64,000 bases of DNA. It comes from Flemingiibacterium sp045636145 (lineage in GTDB: Bacteria; Bacillota; Clostridia; Oscillospirales; CAG-272). The notes under the pieces are model-generated. The model saw only the letters and a list, made by a program, of their open reading frames with translations. It did not search any database and was not told the origin of the DNA. Below are positions 1 through 8,300 of the stretch, piece by piece; the stretch's first letter is position 1, and every line of letters starts with the position of its first letter. The stretch covers positions 62,001 through 126,000 of the forward strand of contig JAZTWV010000047.1 of NCBI GenBank assembly GCA_045636145.1, written 5' to 3'. The position numbers were made by a program, and so were the translations under genes.

Positions 1-1
1 T

Positions 2-82
2 GCAAAGGCGGCGGTAGAAAGCTTCTGCGGCTCGGAAATACTGTGTGCCCTTGCAGATTATTTGTTGACAAGGAAGAAATAA
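2..82 (+). CDS. ispA: Polyprenyl (farnesyl/geranylgeranyl) diphosphate synthase, C-terminal end only
   Basis: Only the last 26 codons lie in the window. The open frame ends with ALADYLLTRKK and a TAA directly abutting the next ATG. A C-terminal leucine-rich helix ending in a basic tail of this kind is typical of short-chain trans-prenyl diphosphate synthases, which condense isopentenyl diphosphate with allylic diphosphates. The neighbourhood supports the call, because ispA commonly precedes the divergent-PAP2, tlyA, nadK, argR, recN genes in Firmicutes. None of the DDxxD catalytic motifs can be seen, so the identification rests on the tail and on context. Confidence 0.6.
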   Translation, partial: AKAAVESFCGSEILCALADYLLTRKK

Positions 83-535
83 ATGGAGTACGTTACAGGC
101 TTTTTTACAAACTATATTTTGGTATGCGCACTTATCGGTTGGTTTGGTGCGCAGTTTATAAAGTGTGTCAGATACATAGCAAGACACAAAAGTTTCAGTT
201 TTGCTGTGATCATGTCTTCGGGTGGGATGCCAAGCTCACACTCCGCCACAGTAAGTGCCCTTGTGGTTTCTGCGGCAAAGCTGTGCGGTACATCGTCACC
301 TGAATTTGCTCTTGCGTTTATACTTGCCTTTATTGTTATGTATGATGCGGCAGGCGTAAGGAGAGCGGCAGGAGAGCAGGCTAAAGTGCTTAACCGAATT
401 GCACACGATATTTCGCTTGGCGATACAAAATACCTTGATAAGAATCTTAAGGAGCTTATCGGTCATACACCTCTGCAGGTGGTAATGGGAGCTTTGCTTG
501 GTATTGCCATAGGCGTGATCGTGCCCGTATTTTGA
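83..535 (+). CDS. Divergent PAP2 (DUF212, YuiD-like) membrane protein
   Basis: A 150-residue membrane protein of the divergent PAP2 family. The family signature is visible as GGMPSSHSA at residues 47-55 and YDAAGVRR at about 87-94, which correspond to the phosphatase-like histidine and arginine motifs of acid phosphatase/vanadium haloperoxidase folds. Hydrophobic segments cover about 9-26, 56-85 and the C-terminus. Its ATG follows the upstream stop with no gap, so the two genes are translationally coupled. A lipid-phosphate substrate, perhaps an isoprenoid pyrophosphate given the neighbour, is an inference; no reaction is established for this subfamily as far as I know. Confidence 0.88.
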   Translation: MEYVTGFFTNYILVCALIGWFGAQFIKCVRYIARHKSFSFAVIMSSGGMPSSHSATVSALVVSAAKLCGTSSPEFALAFILAFIVMYDAAGVRRAAGEQAKVLNRIAHDISLGDTKYLDKNLKELIGHTPLQVVMGALLGIAIGVIVPVF

Positions 536-537
536 TA

Positions 538-1308
538 ATGCGTATCGATAAATATTTATTTGAGCACGGATTTGCCAAAAGCCGAGAGGCGGCAAAGCGA
601 ATGATCGGCGAGGGAATCGTTGAGCTTGACGGCAGAATCGTAAGTAAGGCTTCCGAGGATGCCGGAGATGAAAGCAGTGTCCGTATTGTTGGAGAAACCC
701 TGCGGTATGTGAGCCGCGGAGGACTTAAGCTTGAGCGTGCACTTGAGGCATTTTCGCTTGATGCTTCTGGACTTGACTGCGTTGACATCGGTGCTTCCAC
801 GGGAGGATTCACAGACTGTCTTCTAAAAAACGGTGCGGCGCGTGTTCGCTGTGTTGATGTGGGGCGTTCCCAACTTGACGAAAGTCTTGCCAAGGACTGC
901 CGCGTTGTGTCCTTTGAAGGAATGAACGCACGGTACATTACAGCCGATGATATCGGAGGCAGGTGTGATCTTGCGGTGTGCGACGTGTCCTTTATCTCGC
1001 TGACGCTTATTATGCCGGCTGTTGCAGGACTTTTGCGTGAGGGCGGAAAATTTGTGGCACTTATAAAGCCGCAGTTTGAAGCAGGGCGTGCAAATATCGA
1101 AAAAAACGGTATTGTCAAAGACAGAAACGTCCATACGGAGGTTATTTTACGGGTCCTTGATTTTGCCGAGACGTTGGGACTTTACTGCGGTGATCTTACG
1201 GTGTCCCCCATATACGGCGGTGACGGAAACCGTGAGTATCTTGCCTATTTTGACGGTATTGGCGGCTTTGACAAGGCTAATATAAAAAACATCGTGTATG
1301 ATACATGA
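538..1308 (+). CDS. tlyA: TlyA family RNA 2'-O-methyltransferase (S4 + FtsJ-like)
   Basis: A 256-residue protein with an N-terminal S4 RNA-binding domain (about 1-60, starting MRIDKYLFEHGFAKSREAAK) and a Rossmann-fold FtsJ-like methyltransferase domain. The S-adenosylmethionine loop is DIGASTGGFTD at about 83-93, and LIKPQFEAG carries the expected lysine. Homologues methylate ribosomal RNA 2'-hydroxyls and are often misnamed hemolysins. A TTG two codons upstream, at 532, overlaps the previous stop and could also start the protein. I chose ATG 538 because family members begin at MRxDxYL. It sits between the isoprenoid genes and nadK as in many clostridia. Confidence 0.92.
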   Translation: MRIDKYLFEHGFAKSREAAKRMIGEGIVELDGRIVSKASEDAGDESSVRIVGETLRYVSRGGLKLERALEAFSLDASGLDCVDIGASTGGFTDCLLKNGAARVRCVDVGRSQLDESLAKDCRVVSFEGMNARYITADDIGGRCDLAVCDVSFISLTLIMPAVAGLLREGGKFVALIKPQFEAGRANIEKNGIVKDRNVHTEVILRVLDFAETLGLYCGDLTVSPIYGGDGNREYLAYFDGIGGFDKANIKNIVYDT

Positions 1309-1342
1309 TTTTACATTCAAACACAGATGAGGTTGTGATTTT

Positions 1343-2203
1343 TTGAAAGCTATCGGAATATATCAGGATCCCAAAAACGATGTGGATTTTCTCGGAACAC
1401 TCAGGGTAATAAACGCGCTTGGCGGCAGGTGGCAGGTGATTATGCACCGCTCTCTTCGGGATAAGCTGTGTGCCGCACTCAGTGATGATGTGTGCCGTGC
1501 CATATACTTTGCGGATGATGCGGAGCTGTTCAGTGCACCCGACATGATGATCGTGCTCGGCGGCGACGGAACAATACTCAAAGCCGCGCGAAGCTGTGCC
1601 GCAGGAAATATACCGATTCTCGGAATAAATCTCGGGCGTATCGGCTACATGGCGGAGCTTGAGCTTGACGAGCTTTCAGCTTTTGACAGGCTCCAGAGCG
1701 GTGATTATAAAGTAGAGCGCCGCATGATGCTTGAAGCGGATATAGGCGGTGAGCGTCTGTTTGCACTTAACGAAGCCGTGGTTGGCGGCGCGTCAATTTT
1801 CCGCATTGTGGAAATTGAGCTTTACTGCGACGGCAAGCCGGTGAACTCCTACAGAGCGGACGGACTTATCGCATCCACCCCAACAGGCTCTACCGCATAC
1901 TCAATGTCCGCAGGCGGTGCGGTGGTTGACCCGCGCATGGAGGCACTTCTCATAACGCCAATATGTTCCCACTCTCTTAATGCTACGCCGCTTGTGTTTT
2001 CCGCAGAGTCGGAGCTTCGTATGAAAAACATTACGGTGCGTGAGGAAAAGCTCTATATAAATATTGACGGCTGTGAGACTAGGACGCTTTCTTTCGGAGA
2101 ATCGGTGACATTTCGCCGCTCTGCTGAGACAGTAAGCTTTATACGACTTAAGGACGGCGGATTTTATGATGTGCTCCGTCACAAAATGGCGGACAGACAC
2201 TAA
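1343..2203 (+). CDS. nadK: NAD kinase
   Basis: ATP/polyphosphate-dependent NAD kinase of 286 residues, making NADP in the cytoplasm. Diagnostic motifs are the GGDGT loop at residues 73-77, NLGRIGYMAE, and the NAD-binding block RADGLIASTPTGSTAYSMSA followed by GG. The start is TTG, because the only other upstream candidate (GTG 1336) runs into a stop; GATGAGGT some 10 bases upstream is the ribosome site. It lies between tlyA and argR, the standard Firmicutes order. Confidence 0.95.
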   Translation: MKAIGIYQDPKNDVDFLGTLRVINALGGRWQVIMHRSLRDKLCAALSDDVCRAIYFADDAELFSAPDMMIVLGGDGTILKAARSCAAGNIPILGINLGRIGYMAELELDELSAFDRLQSGDYKVERRMMLEADIGGERLFALNEAVVGGASIFRIVEIELYCDGKPVNSYRADGLIASTPTGSTAYSMSAGGAVVDPRMEALLITPICSHSLNATPLVFSAESELRMKNITVREEKLYINIDGCETRTLSFGESVTFRRSAETVSFIRLKDGGFYDVLRHKMADRH

Positions 2204-2215
2204 AGGGGAATTAGC

Positions 2216-2671
2216 ATGAAATACAATCGTCAGGCTGAGATAATATCTATAATCAGTGAAAATCAAATAGAGACCCAGGAAGAATTGTCAGAATGCCTCA
2301 GACAAAGAGGCTTTATGGTTACACAAGCTACGATTTCAAGAGATATCCGCGAAATGAAGCTTGTTAAGGTTGCCGGTGGTGGCAAGTATGTGTATGCACT
2401 GCCGCAGACTGAGGAGCGCGGTATCAGCCAAAAGGCACGAAATCTTCTTGTGGAGACTGTGGAAAATGTAGACCGTGCCAACAATATTGCGGTTGTAAAA
2501 ACCTATGCCGGTATGGCACAGGGCGCGGCGGCTGCCATTGATTCCATGGGTCGCTCGGATATTGTGGGAAGCGTTGCGGGGGATGACACGATCATTATCG
2601 TAATGCGTACAAACGATGCGGCGCAGTCACTTTGCGATGAGCTTTGTGAAATAGTAAACGGCGGAAGATGA
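2216..2671 (+). CDS. argR: Arginine repressor ArgR/AhrC
   Basis: A 151-residue ArgR family regulator. The N-terminal winged helix-turn-helix (about 1-70) contains RQAEIISIISENQIETQEEL and the recognition segment MVTQATISRDIREM. The C-terminal oligomerisation and arginine-binding domain ends with the characteristic GSVAGDDTIIIVMR stretch. The protein normally forms hexamers that bind ARG boxes when arginine is present. It begins 12 bases after nadK behind an AAAGGGGA ribosome site. In Firmicutes it usually sits next to recN, as here. Confidence 0.95.
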   Translation: MKYNRQAEIISIISENQIETQEELSECLRQRGFMVTQATISRDIREMKLVKVAGGGKYVYALPQTEERGISQKARNLLVETVENVDRANNIAVVKTYAGMAQGAAAAIDSMGRSDIVGSVAGDDTIIIVMRTNDAAQSLCDELCEIVNGGR

Positions 2672-2692
2672 TTTTTCCACGGACGAAAGGCG

Positions 2693-4393
2693 GTGAGGTC
2701 TTTGCTGTACTCACTTCATATTGAAAACATAGCGGTCATAAAGTCCGCGAGTATTGATTTTAGCGGCGGTTTCAGCGTGCTTACAGGTGAGACCGGTGCA
2801 GGTAAATCCATAATAATTGATAGTATAAATCTTATATGCGGCGCAAAGCAGTCACGCGAGCTTATAAGAAACGGCGAGGACAGTGCACGGGTTTCCGCAG
2901 TGTTCGGTGAGCTTTCGGGTCACGCGGCACGCGCCCTTGATGAGCTTGGCATTCCTGCCGACGAAGACGGTATGATAATGTTCGAGCGCACACTTACCAC
3001 TCAGGGCAAATCCGTATCACGTGCCAACGGACGGACAATACCGCAGTCGCTTCAGCGTGAGGCTATGAAATATCTTATCGGTATACACGGTCAGCACGAT
3101 AATATGGCACTGCTTATGCCGGAAAATCATATTATTTATCTTGATGAGTTCGCGGATATAGAACAGCCCCTCTTAAAATATCAGGAGAGCTACGAGCGGT
3201 ACTGCGAATTAAAACGAAAGATTGCGGAGCTTCGCTCAGGCGAGCGTGAAAAGGCGCAGAAGCTGGAATTTCTTCGGTATCAGATCGAGGAGATCGAGGC
3301 GGTTAAGCTGAAGCCCGACGAGGAAGAAAAGCTTCTTGCAAGGCGCGCCAAGCTTCAGAACAGCGAGCGGATAACAATGCTTTCCGATACGGTATATTCA
3401 CTTCTTTACCGCAACGAAAAGGGGACGGCGGCACTTGATAAGGTTAAAAAGGCGGAGCGTGCCTTGGAGGCACTTGCACCTATAATGGATGATGCCGATT
3501 CGCTCATATCGAGACTTGATTCCATAACGTATGAGCTTGAAGATATAGCCCTTACCATTGACGCGCTTCGGGACGACGAATATGATGACCCAACGGCAGA
3601 GCTTGACAGAGTCGAGACCCGTCTTGATAAAATATCGAGAATTGAGCGCAAATACGGAGATACGGTCCCCGAAGTGCTGGCGTTTCTTGATAAAGCCAAG
3701 GCGGAGCTTGAAGAAACAGAGCTTTCCGAGGAGAATTTAGCTTCTGCGGAGGCAGAGCTTGCAGCTTTACTTGCCGAAATGGCGAAGATGGCAGATGAGC
3801 TATCCGAAAAACGCCTTGGTGCGGCAAAAAAGCTTGAGACGGAAATAATACGTGAGCTTTCCTATCTTGAAATGGGCGGTGTTAGCTTCTCTGTCTCGGT
3901 AAAGCGGCGGGTTGAATCCGACGGCGGTGTGGCGTATGCAAAACGGGGGGCTGACGACGTTGAATTTATGATATCCACAAACAAGGGCGAGCCACTGAAG
4001 CCTCTTGCGAGGATTGCATCGGGCGGTGAGCTTTCAAGAATAATGCTTACGGTTAAGACCGTGCTTGCGGAGAAGGATTCCCCGGGTACGCTGATATTCG
4101 ATGAGGTTGACACGGGTGTGTCGGGAAAGACCTCGGAGAAGATCGGCATAAAGCTTCGAGAGCTTGCAGGACTTGGCGGACAGGTTTTGTGTGTTACCCA
4201 TTCCGCGCAGATAGCGGCGAGGGCAGAAAATCACTACCTTATTGAAAAACGCGAGGTTGACGGCAGGGTGCACACATCGGTAACACCGCTTGACGGTGAC
4301 GGAAGAGTCAGAGAAACTGCGCGCATCATGGGCGGTATAAACATTACCGATAAGCTTATTGAAACAGCGCGTGAAATGATAAATCAAAAATAA
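2693..4393 (+). CDS. recN: DNA repair protein RecN
   Basis: A 566-residue SMC-like ATPase that acts early in double-strand break repair. Walker A is GETGAGKS at about residues 32-39. A long coiled-coil middle (about 155-400, rich in Glu, Lys and Ala) separates it from the ABC signature ASGGELSRI and Walker B LIFDEVDTGVSG. The length matches the family. The start is uncertain: GTG 2693 is used here, while TTG 2702 would shorten the protein by three residues. The AAAGGCGGTGAGG stretch around 2685-2698 serves as ribosome site in either case. Confidence 0.95.
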   Translation: MRSLLYSLHIENIAVIKSASIDFSGGFSVLTGETGAGKSIIIDSINLICGAKQSRELIRNGEDSARVSAVFGELSGHAARALDELGIPADEDGMIMFERTLTTQGKSVSRANGRTIPQSLQREAMKYLIGIHGQHDNMALLMPENHIIYLDEFADIEQPLLKYQESYERYCELKRKIAELRSGEREKAQKLEFLRYQIEEIEAVKLKPDEEEKLLARRAKLQNSERITMLSDTVYSLLYRNEKGTAALDKVKKAERALEALAPIMDDADSLISRLDSITYELEDIALTIDALRDDEYDDPTAELDRVETRLDKISRIERKYGDTVPEVLAFLDKAKAELEETELSEENLASAEAELAALLAEMAKMADELSEKRLGAAKKLETEIIRELSYLEMGGVSFSVSVKRRVESDGGVAYAKRGADDVEFMISTNKGEPLKPLARIASGGELSRIMLTVKTVLAEKDSPGTLIFDEVDTGVSGKTSEKIGIKLRELAGLGGQVLCVTHSAQIAARAENHYLIEKREVDGRVHTSVTPLDGDGRVRETARIMGGINITDKLIETAREMINQK

Positions 4394-4417
4394 ATCTTAA
4401 AAGGATGGTAAATAAAA

Positions 4418-5626
4418 ATGCAGTTGTACGAAGAACTTATTGAACGCGGTCTTATCGCGCAGGTGACAGACGAGGAGCATATCCGTGAGATGATAAACAA
4501 CGGTAAAGCTACCTTTTACATCGGCTTTGACTGTACTGCGGATTCACTTACAGCAGGTCACTTTATGGCGCTCACTCTTATGAAGCGTCTCCAGATGGCA
4601 GGCAACAAGCCTATCGCGCTTATCGGCGGTGGTACTACCATGATAGGAGACCCCTCCGGCAGAACCGATATGAGAAAGATGCTCACCAAGGAAGATATTG
4701 ACCACAATGCGGAATGCTTCAAGCGTCAGATGGAGAGATTTATCGAGTTTGGCGAGGGCAAGGCTATGATGGTAAACAATGCTGAGTGGCTTCTTAACCT
4801 CAACTATGTAGACCTGCTCCGTGAGGTTGGTGCTTGCTTCTCCGTTAATAATATGCTTAGAGCGGAGTGCTACAAGCAGAGAATGGAAAAGGGCCTTTCT
4901 TTCCTTGAATTCAACTACATGATAATGCAGTCCTACGACTTCTACTATATGTTCCAGAAATACGGCTGTAACATGGAATTCGGCGGAGACGACCAGTGGT
5001 CCAATATGCTTGGCGGTACTGAGCTTATCAGAAAGAAGCTTGGCAAGGATGCTTATGCTATGACCATTACCCTGCTTACCGACTCCAACGGCAAGAAGAT
5101 GGGTAAGACTGCCGGTAACGCAGTATGGCTCGATCCTAACAAGACCTCTCCTTTCGATTTCTTCCAGTATTGGCGCAACGTAGGAGATGCTGACGTTCTT
5201 AAATGTATCCGTATGCTTACATTCCTGCCTATGGAGCAGATCCGCGAGATGAACACATGGGAGGGCGCACAGCTTAACCGTGCCAAGGAAATACTCGCTT
5301 ATGAGCTTACAAATATGGTTCACGGCAAGGAAGAAGCCGACAAGGCACTTGAAGCGGCTCGTGCTGTATTCCAGGGCGGCGGTTCAAGCGAAAATATGCC
5401 CACCACCGAGGTTGAAGCTGTTGACACAAGCGTTGTGGATCTTCTTGTTGCAGGCAAGCTTGCTCCCTCAAAGGGTGAGGCTAAGCGCCTTATTCAGCAG
5501 GGCGGAATTTCCGTTGATGACGTTAAGGTGGAGCGCTTTGATGCGGTAGTTGAGGGCGCAAAGCTTAAGGACGGCGTTATCATAAAGAAGGGCAAGAAGG
5601 TATTCCATAAGTTTATAGCAAGATGA
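4418..5626 (+). CDS. tyrS: Tyrosyl-tRNA synthetase
   Basis: Class I aminoacyl-tRNA synthetase of 402 residues. The HIGH-equivalent is TAGHF within DCTADSLTAGHFMAL, and the KMSKS-equivalent is KKMGKT followed by GNAVWLDP, the arrangement of E. coli-type TyrRS. A C-terminal S4 domain (about 340-402) contains SKGEAKRLIQQGGISVDD. The codon use is more biased than in its neighbours, consistent with high expression. It starts 24 bases after recN with an AAAGGATGG ribosome site. No T-box leader fits in that short gap, so any control must act upstream. Confidence 0.96.
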   Translation: MQLYEELIERGLIAQVTDEEHIREMINNGKATFYIGFDCTADSLTAGHFMALTLMKRLQMAGNKPIALIGGGTTMIGDPSGRTDMRKMLTKEDIDHNAECFKRQMERFIEFGEGKAMMVNNAEWLLNLNYVDLLREVGACFSVNNMLRAECYKQRMEKGLSFLEFNYMIMQSYDFYYMFQKYGCNMEFGGDDQWSNMLGGTELIRKKLGKDAYAMTITLLTDSNGKKMGKTAGNAVWLDPNKTSPFDFFQYWRNVGDADVLKCIRMLTFLPMEQIREMNTWEGAQLNRAKEILAYELTNMVHGKEEADKALEAARAVFQGGGSSENMPTTEVEAVDTSVVDLLVAGKLAPSKGEAKRLIQQGGISVDDVKVERFDAVVEGAKLKDGVIIKKGKKVFHKFIAR

Positions 5627-6318
5627 GTAGATACAAAACCCTGCTTTTTGATGCCGATATGACGCTCTTTGATTTCGATGCCGCAGAAAAGGCGGCTTTC
5701 GGTATAGTGATGGGTTCTTTTGGCATACAATATGATGAAGCGGGATTCGAACGGTATAAAAAAATAAATAAGGACCTTTGGGACGAATACGGGCGCGGTG
5801 AGATAACAAAAGGGTTTCTCCAAAGTGAGAGATTCAGCCGTTTTCTTGCCACGCTTGAGGCTGCATCGGATGCGGACGGCAGTACACTGAACAGTGCCTA
5901 TCTTGATGCCCTTGCGGATTCGTCGGAGCTTTTCGACGGAGCTATGGAGCTTTGCCGTGAGCTGTCCGCACAGTTTGAAATGTATATTGTGACAAACGGT
6001 GTATCGTACACACAGAAAAAACGCTTTTTCGCATCCCCCATACGGGAATATTTTAGAGATATTTTCGTTTCCGAGGATGCAGGTGCACCGAAGCCGCAAA
6101 AAGAGTATTTTGACTACGTTTTTTCGAAAATAGGCGAGGGAAAACGGAGCGGTGCCGTGATAATCGGCGATTCGCTTGCAAGTGACATCGCCGGTGGCAT
6201 CTGTGCCGGCATTGACACTGTATGGTACAATCCGAAAAGGCTTATAAACACCACAGATACTGTTCCAACTCATGAGGTGCACGATTACAGAGAGCTTTAC
6301 AACCTGCTTACCCGATAA
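5623..6318 (+). CDS. HAD-superfamily nucleotidase, YjjG type
   Basis: A 231-residue haloacid dehalogenase-like hydrolase. Motif I is FDADMTLFDFD near the N-terminus, where the first aspartate is the expected nucleophile. Motif II is IVTNG, and motifs III/IV include PKPQKEYFDYVF and IIGDSLASDIAGG. The order and spacing match the YjjG/YfnB pyrimidine 5'-nucleotidase group, which removes phosphate from (often non-canonical) nucleotides; the substrate here is inferred. It overlaps the tyrS stop by four bases (ATGA), showing translational coupling. Confidence 0.88.
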   Translation: MSRYKTLLFDADMTLFDFDAAEKAAFGIVMGSFGIQYDEAGFERYKKINKDLWDEYGRGEITKGFLQSERFSRFLATLEAASDADGSTLNSAYLDALADSSELFDGAMELCRELSAQFEMYIVTNGVSYTQKKRFFASPIREYFRDIFVSEDAGAPKPQKEYFDYVFSKIGEGKRSGAVIIGDSLASDIAGGICAGIDTVWYNPKRLINTTDTVPTHEVHDYRELYNLLTR

Positions 6319-6337
6319 CAGCCATAAAGGAGACCGT

Positions 6338-7240
6338 ATGGATTATAAATCCTTGATTACAAGCCTTAAAAATCTTAAAATTGAATATAGCGAGAATGTG
6401 CCGCTTGCTCCTTATACCACGTTTCGTATAGGCGGAGCGGCGAGGCTGGCGGTGTTCCCGAAAAACTCCGACGAAGCGGTGTCTGTGTTTGAGTTGCTTG
6501 CGAACCGGACTCGCATACTCGTTCTTGGCAACGGCTCAAATGTTCTTGTATCAGATAACGGCTTTGACGGTGTGGCAGTAATTCTGTCGGGAATGAAAAA
6601 TATCCGCTTTGACGGAGACCGTATCACGGCAGATGCCGGTGTGTCGCTGACACACCTTGCCGCGGAAGCCGCCAAGATGTCGCTTTCCGGATTGGAGTTT
6701 GCCTACGGCATTCCCGGAACGGTGGGCGGTGGGATTTACATGAACGCAGGTGCATACGGCGGCGATATGTCGCAGGTGGTGGTGAAAAGCCGTTACTTTG
6801 ATCCATCAAGCGGCACTGTCGGTGAGCTTTGCGGCGAGGAGCATGAGTTTGCTTACCGTCACAGTGCTTATATGAATCGCGACTATGTGATACTGTCGGC
6901 AGAGCTTCAGCTTTCAAACGGGTGTAGGGAAGAAATATTCGAAAAGATGAACGACTATATGTCAAGACGCCGTGAAAAACAGCCTCTTGAATATCCAAGT
7001 GCCGGCAGTGTGTTCAAGCGTGGGGACGGATTCATTACCGCGCAGGTTATAGATATGGCAGGACTTAAGGGAAGAAGCGTTGGCGGAGCACAGGTGTCTT
7101 GTAAGCACGCGGGATTCATTATCAACCGCGGCGGTGCAACTGCCGCTGATGTGCTGGAGCTTATTGAAATCATAAAAGCAGAAATCAAAGAAAAATTCGG
7201 ATACGATATAGAATGCGAAGTCAGATATATAGGCGGCTGA
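6338..7240 (+). CDS. murB: UDP-N-acetylenolpyruvoylglucosamine reductase
   Basis: FAD-dependent MurB of 300 residues, which makes UDP-N-acetylmuramate for peptidoglycan. The FAD-binding region shows NVPLAPYTTFRIGG and LGNGSNVLVSDNGF, followed by GIPGTVGGGIYMNAGAYGG, and the catalytic serine motif PSAGSVFKRG. The AAAGGAG ribosome site seven bases upstream of ATG 6338 fixes the start; a longer frame reaching back into the HAD gene is not needed. It is followed after six bases by rapZ, a conserved pairing in Firmicutes. Confidence 0.96.
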   Translation: MDYKSLITSLKNLKIEYSENVPLAPYTTFRIGGAARLAVFPKNSDEAVSVFELLANRTRILVLGNGSNVLVSDNGFDGVAVILSGMKNIRFDGDRITADAGVSLTHLAAEAAKMSLSGLEFAYGIPGTVGGGIYMNAGAYGGDMSQVVVKSRYFDPSSGTVGELCGEEHEFAYRHSAYMNRDYVILSAELQLSNGCREEIFEKMNDYMSRRREKQPLEYPSAGSVFKRGDGFITAQVIDMAGLKGRSVGGAQVSCKHAGFIINRGGATAADVLELIEIIKAEIKEKFGYDIECEVRYIGG

Positions 7241-7246
7241 CGCCAT

Positions 7247-8119
7247 GTGGGTGATAAAACGGTGGAAATTTTAATTATAACAGGTATGTCCGGTGCCGGA
7301 AAATCCCAAGCGGCAAATACACTTGAGGACCTTGGCTGGTACTGTATTGACAATATGCCTGCAAGGCTTATTGTCAAGTTTGCGGAGCTTTACCGCGCCG
7401 CATCGGAAAAAATTGAAAAAGTAGCGTTTGTTATGGATATCCGCGGCGAGGCGGAGTTTGAGACTTTGTTTTCGGAGCTTGATGCGCTGAAGGGACAGGG
7501 GGTCAATTGCCGTACTGTATTTCTCGACTGCTCGGATGAAGTAATAATAAGCCGCTATAAATTTACACGCCGCACCCATCCTCTTGTTACGGCGAAAAAC
7601 ATCAGCATTTCGGATGCACTTAAAGCCGAGCGCGACATACTGTCTGTTGCCGCGATGCGTGCCGATTACACGATTGATACCACCAAGCTTACTCCGGCGC
7701 AGTTAAAGGATAAAATCTGCGGTGTGGTAAGTGCGGCAGTAAGAAACGGTATACTTGTAACCTGTATGTCATTCGGATTCAAGCACGGTGCCGCAAACGA
7801 AGCGGATCTTGTGTTTGATGTGAGATGCTTCCCGAATCCCTATTATTACGATGAGCTTAAGGAGCATACCGGTCTTGAAGCCTGCGTGAGAGATTTTGTG
7901 TTCTCACACGAGGAGACTGTGACGTTCACAAGCAAGCTTTACGACATGGTGGACTACCTGCTTCCTTTGTATTCAAAAGAGGGCAAGGCACAGCTTATTA
8001 TCGGTATTGGCTGTACAGGCGGAAAGCACCGCTCGGTAGCTATCACAGAGGCACTTTCCGCACATATCAAAAATAGTGGCTACAATACGGTGACTATCCA
8101 CCGTGATATTACTAAATGA
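7247..8119 (+). CDS. rapZ: RNase adapter / nucleotide-binding protein RapZ (YvcJ)
   Basis: A 290-residue P-loop protein. The N-terminal kinase-like domain carries Walker A GMSGAGKS and the RGEAEFETLF region. The C-terminal domain has GCTGGKHRSV, which in RapZ binds phosphorylated metabolites. In Gram-negatives RapZ controls glmS through small-RNA decay; in Firmicutes YvcJ hydrolyses nucleotides and its targets are less clear. GTG 7247 and GTG 7262 are both possible starts; family members begin close to EILIITGMSG. It is directly linked to murB, which fits a cell-envelope role. Confidence 0.93.
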   Translation: MGDKTVEILIITGMSGAGKSQAANTLEDLGWYCIDNMPARLIVKFAELYRAASEKIEKVAFVMDIRGEAEFETLFSELDALKGQGVNCRTVFLDCSDEVIISRYKFTRRTHPLVTAKNISISDALKAERDILSVAAMRADYTIDTTKLTPAQLKDKICGVVSAAVRNGILVTCMSFGFKHGAANEADLVFDVRCFPNPYYYDELKEHTGLEACVRDFVFSHEETVTFTSKLYDMVDYLLPLYSKEGKAQLIIGIGCTGGKHRSVAITEALSAHIKNSGYNTVTIHRDITK

Positions 8120-8300
8120 TCTGTCGGGACTACCCGATACTGTGGGAGAAAGTCTGAAAAATAAATTTTTCAGACAGTGTTTTGTGGCTTACATCGCCGT
8201 TCCGGCAATGTTTTGCTTCGCAAATCAGCCCCGAACTCCATGCGATGCTTTGCATCGCTTTGAAAGGAAACTTTCGCTACGCGAAAGCTATGGTTATAAA
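8120..8300 (+). promoter_or_regulatory. Palindrome-rich leader between rapZ and whiA
   Basis: This 181-base gap contains four clean inverted repeats: 8124-8137 (TCGGG/CCCGA), 8152-8175 (GTCTGAAAAA with its exact complement, loop TAAA), 8242-8258 (GCGATGC, TTT, GCATCGC) and 8271-8287 (CTTTCGC, TAC, GCGAAAG). The whiA frame stays open through it back to 8103, but the extra residues do not resemble WhiA. In most Firmicutes yvcK lies at this position. The segment may be a regulatory leader, a weak terminator plus promoter, or a decayed palindromic repeat element. Confidence 0.55.

Noticed and set aside
4394..4417. T-box leader for tyrS
   Set aside because: Only 24 bases separate recN from tyrS, too short for a T-box. 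No T-box-like sequence was seen elsewhere in the window.
8103..8300. N-terminal extension of WhiA by 66 residues
   Set aside because: The frame is open, but the residues do not resemble WhiA, they cross several palindromes, and the conserved MSFAQETK start lies at 8301.
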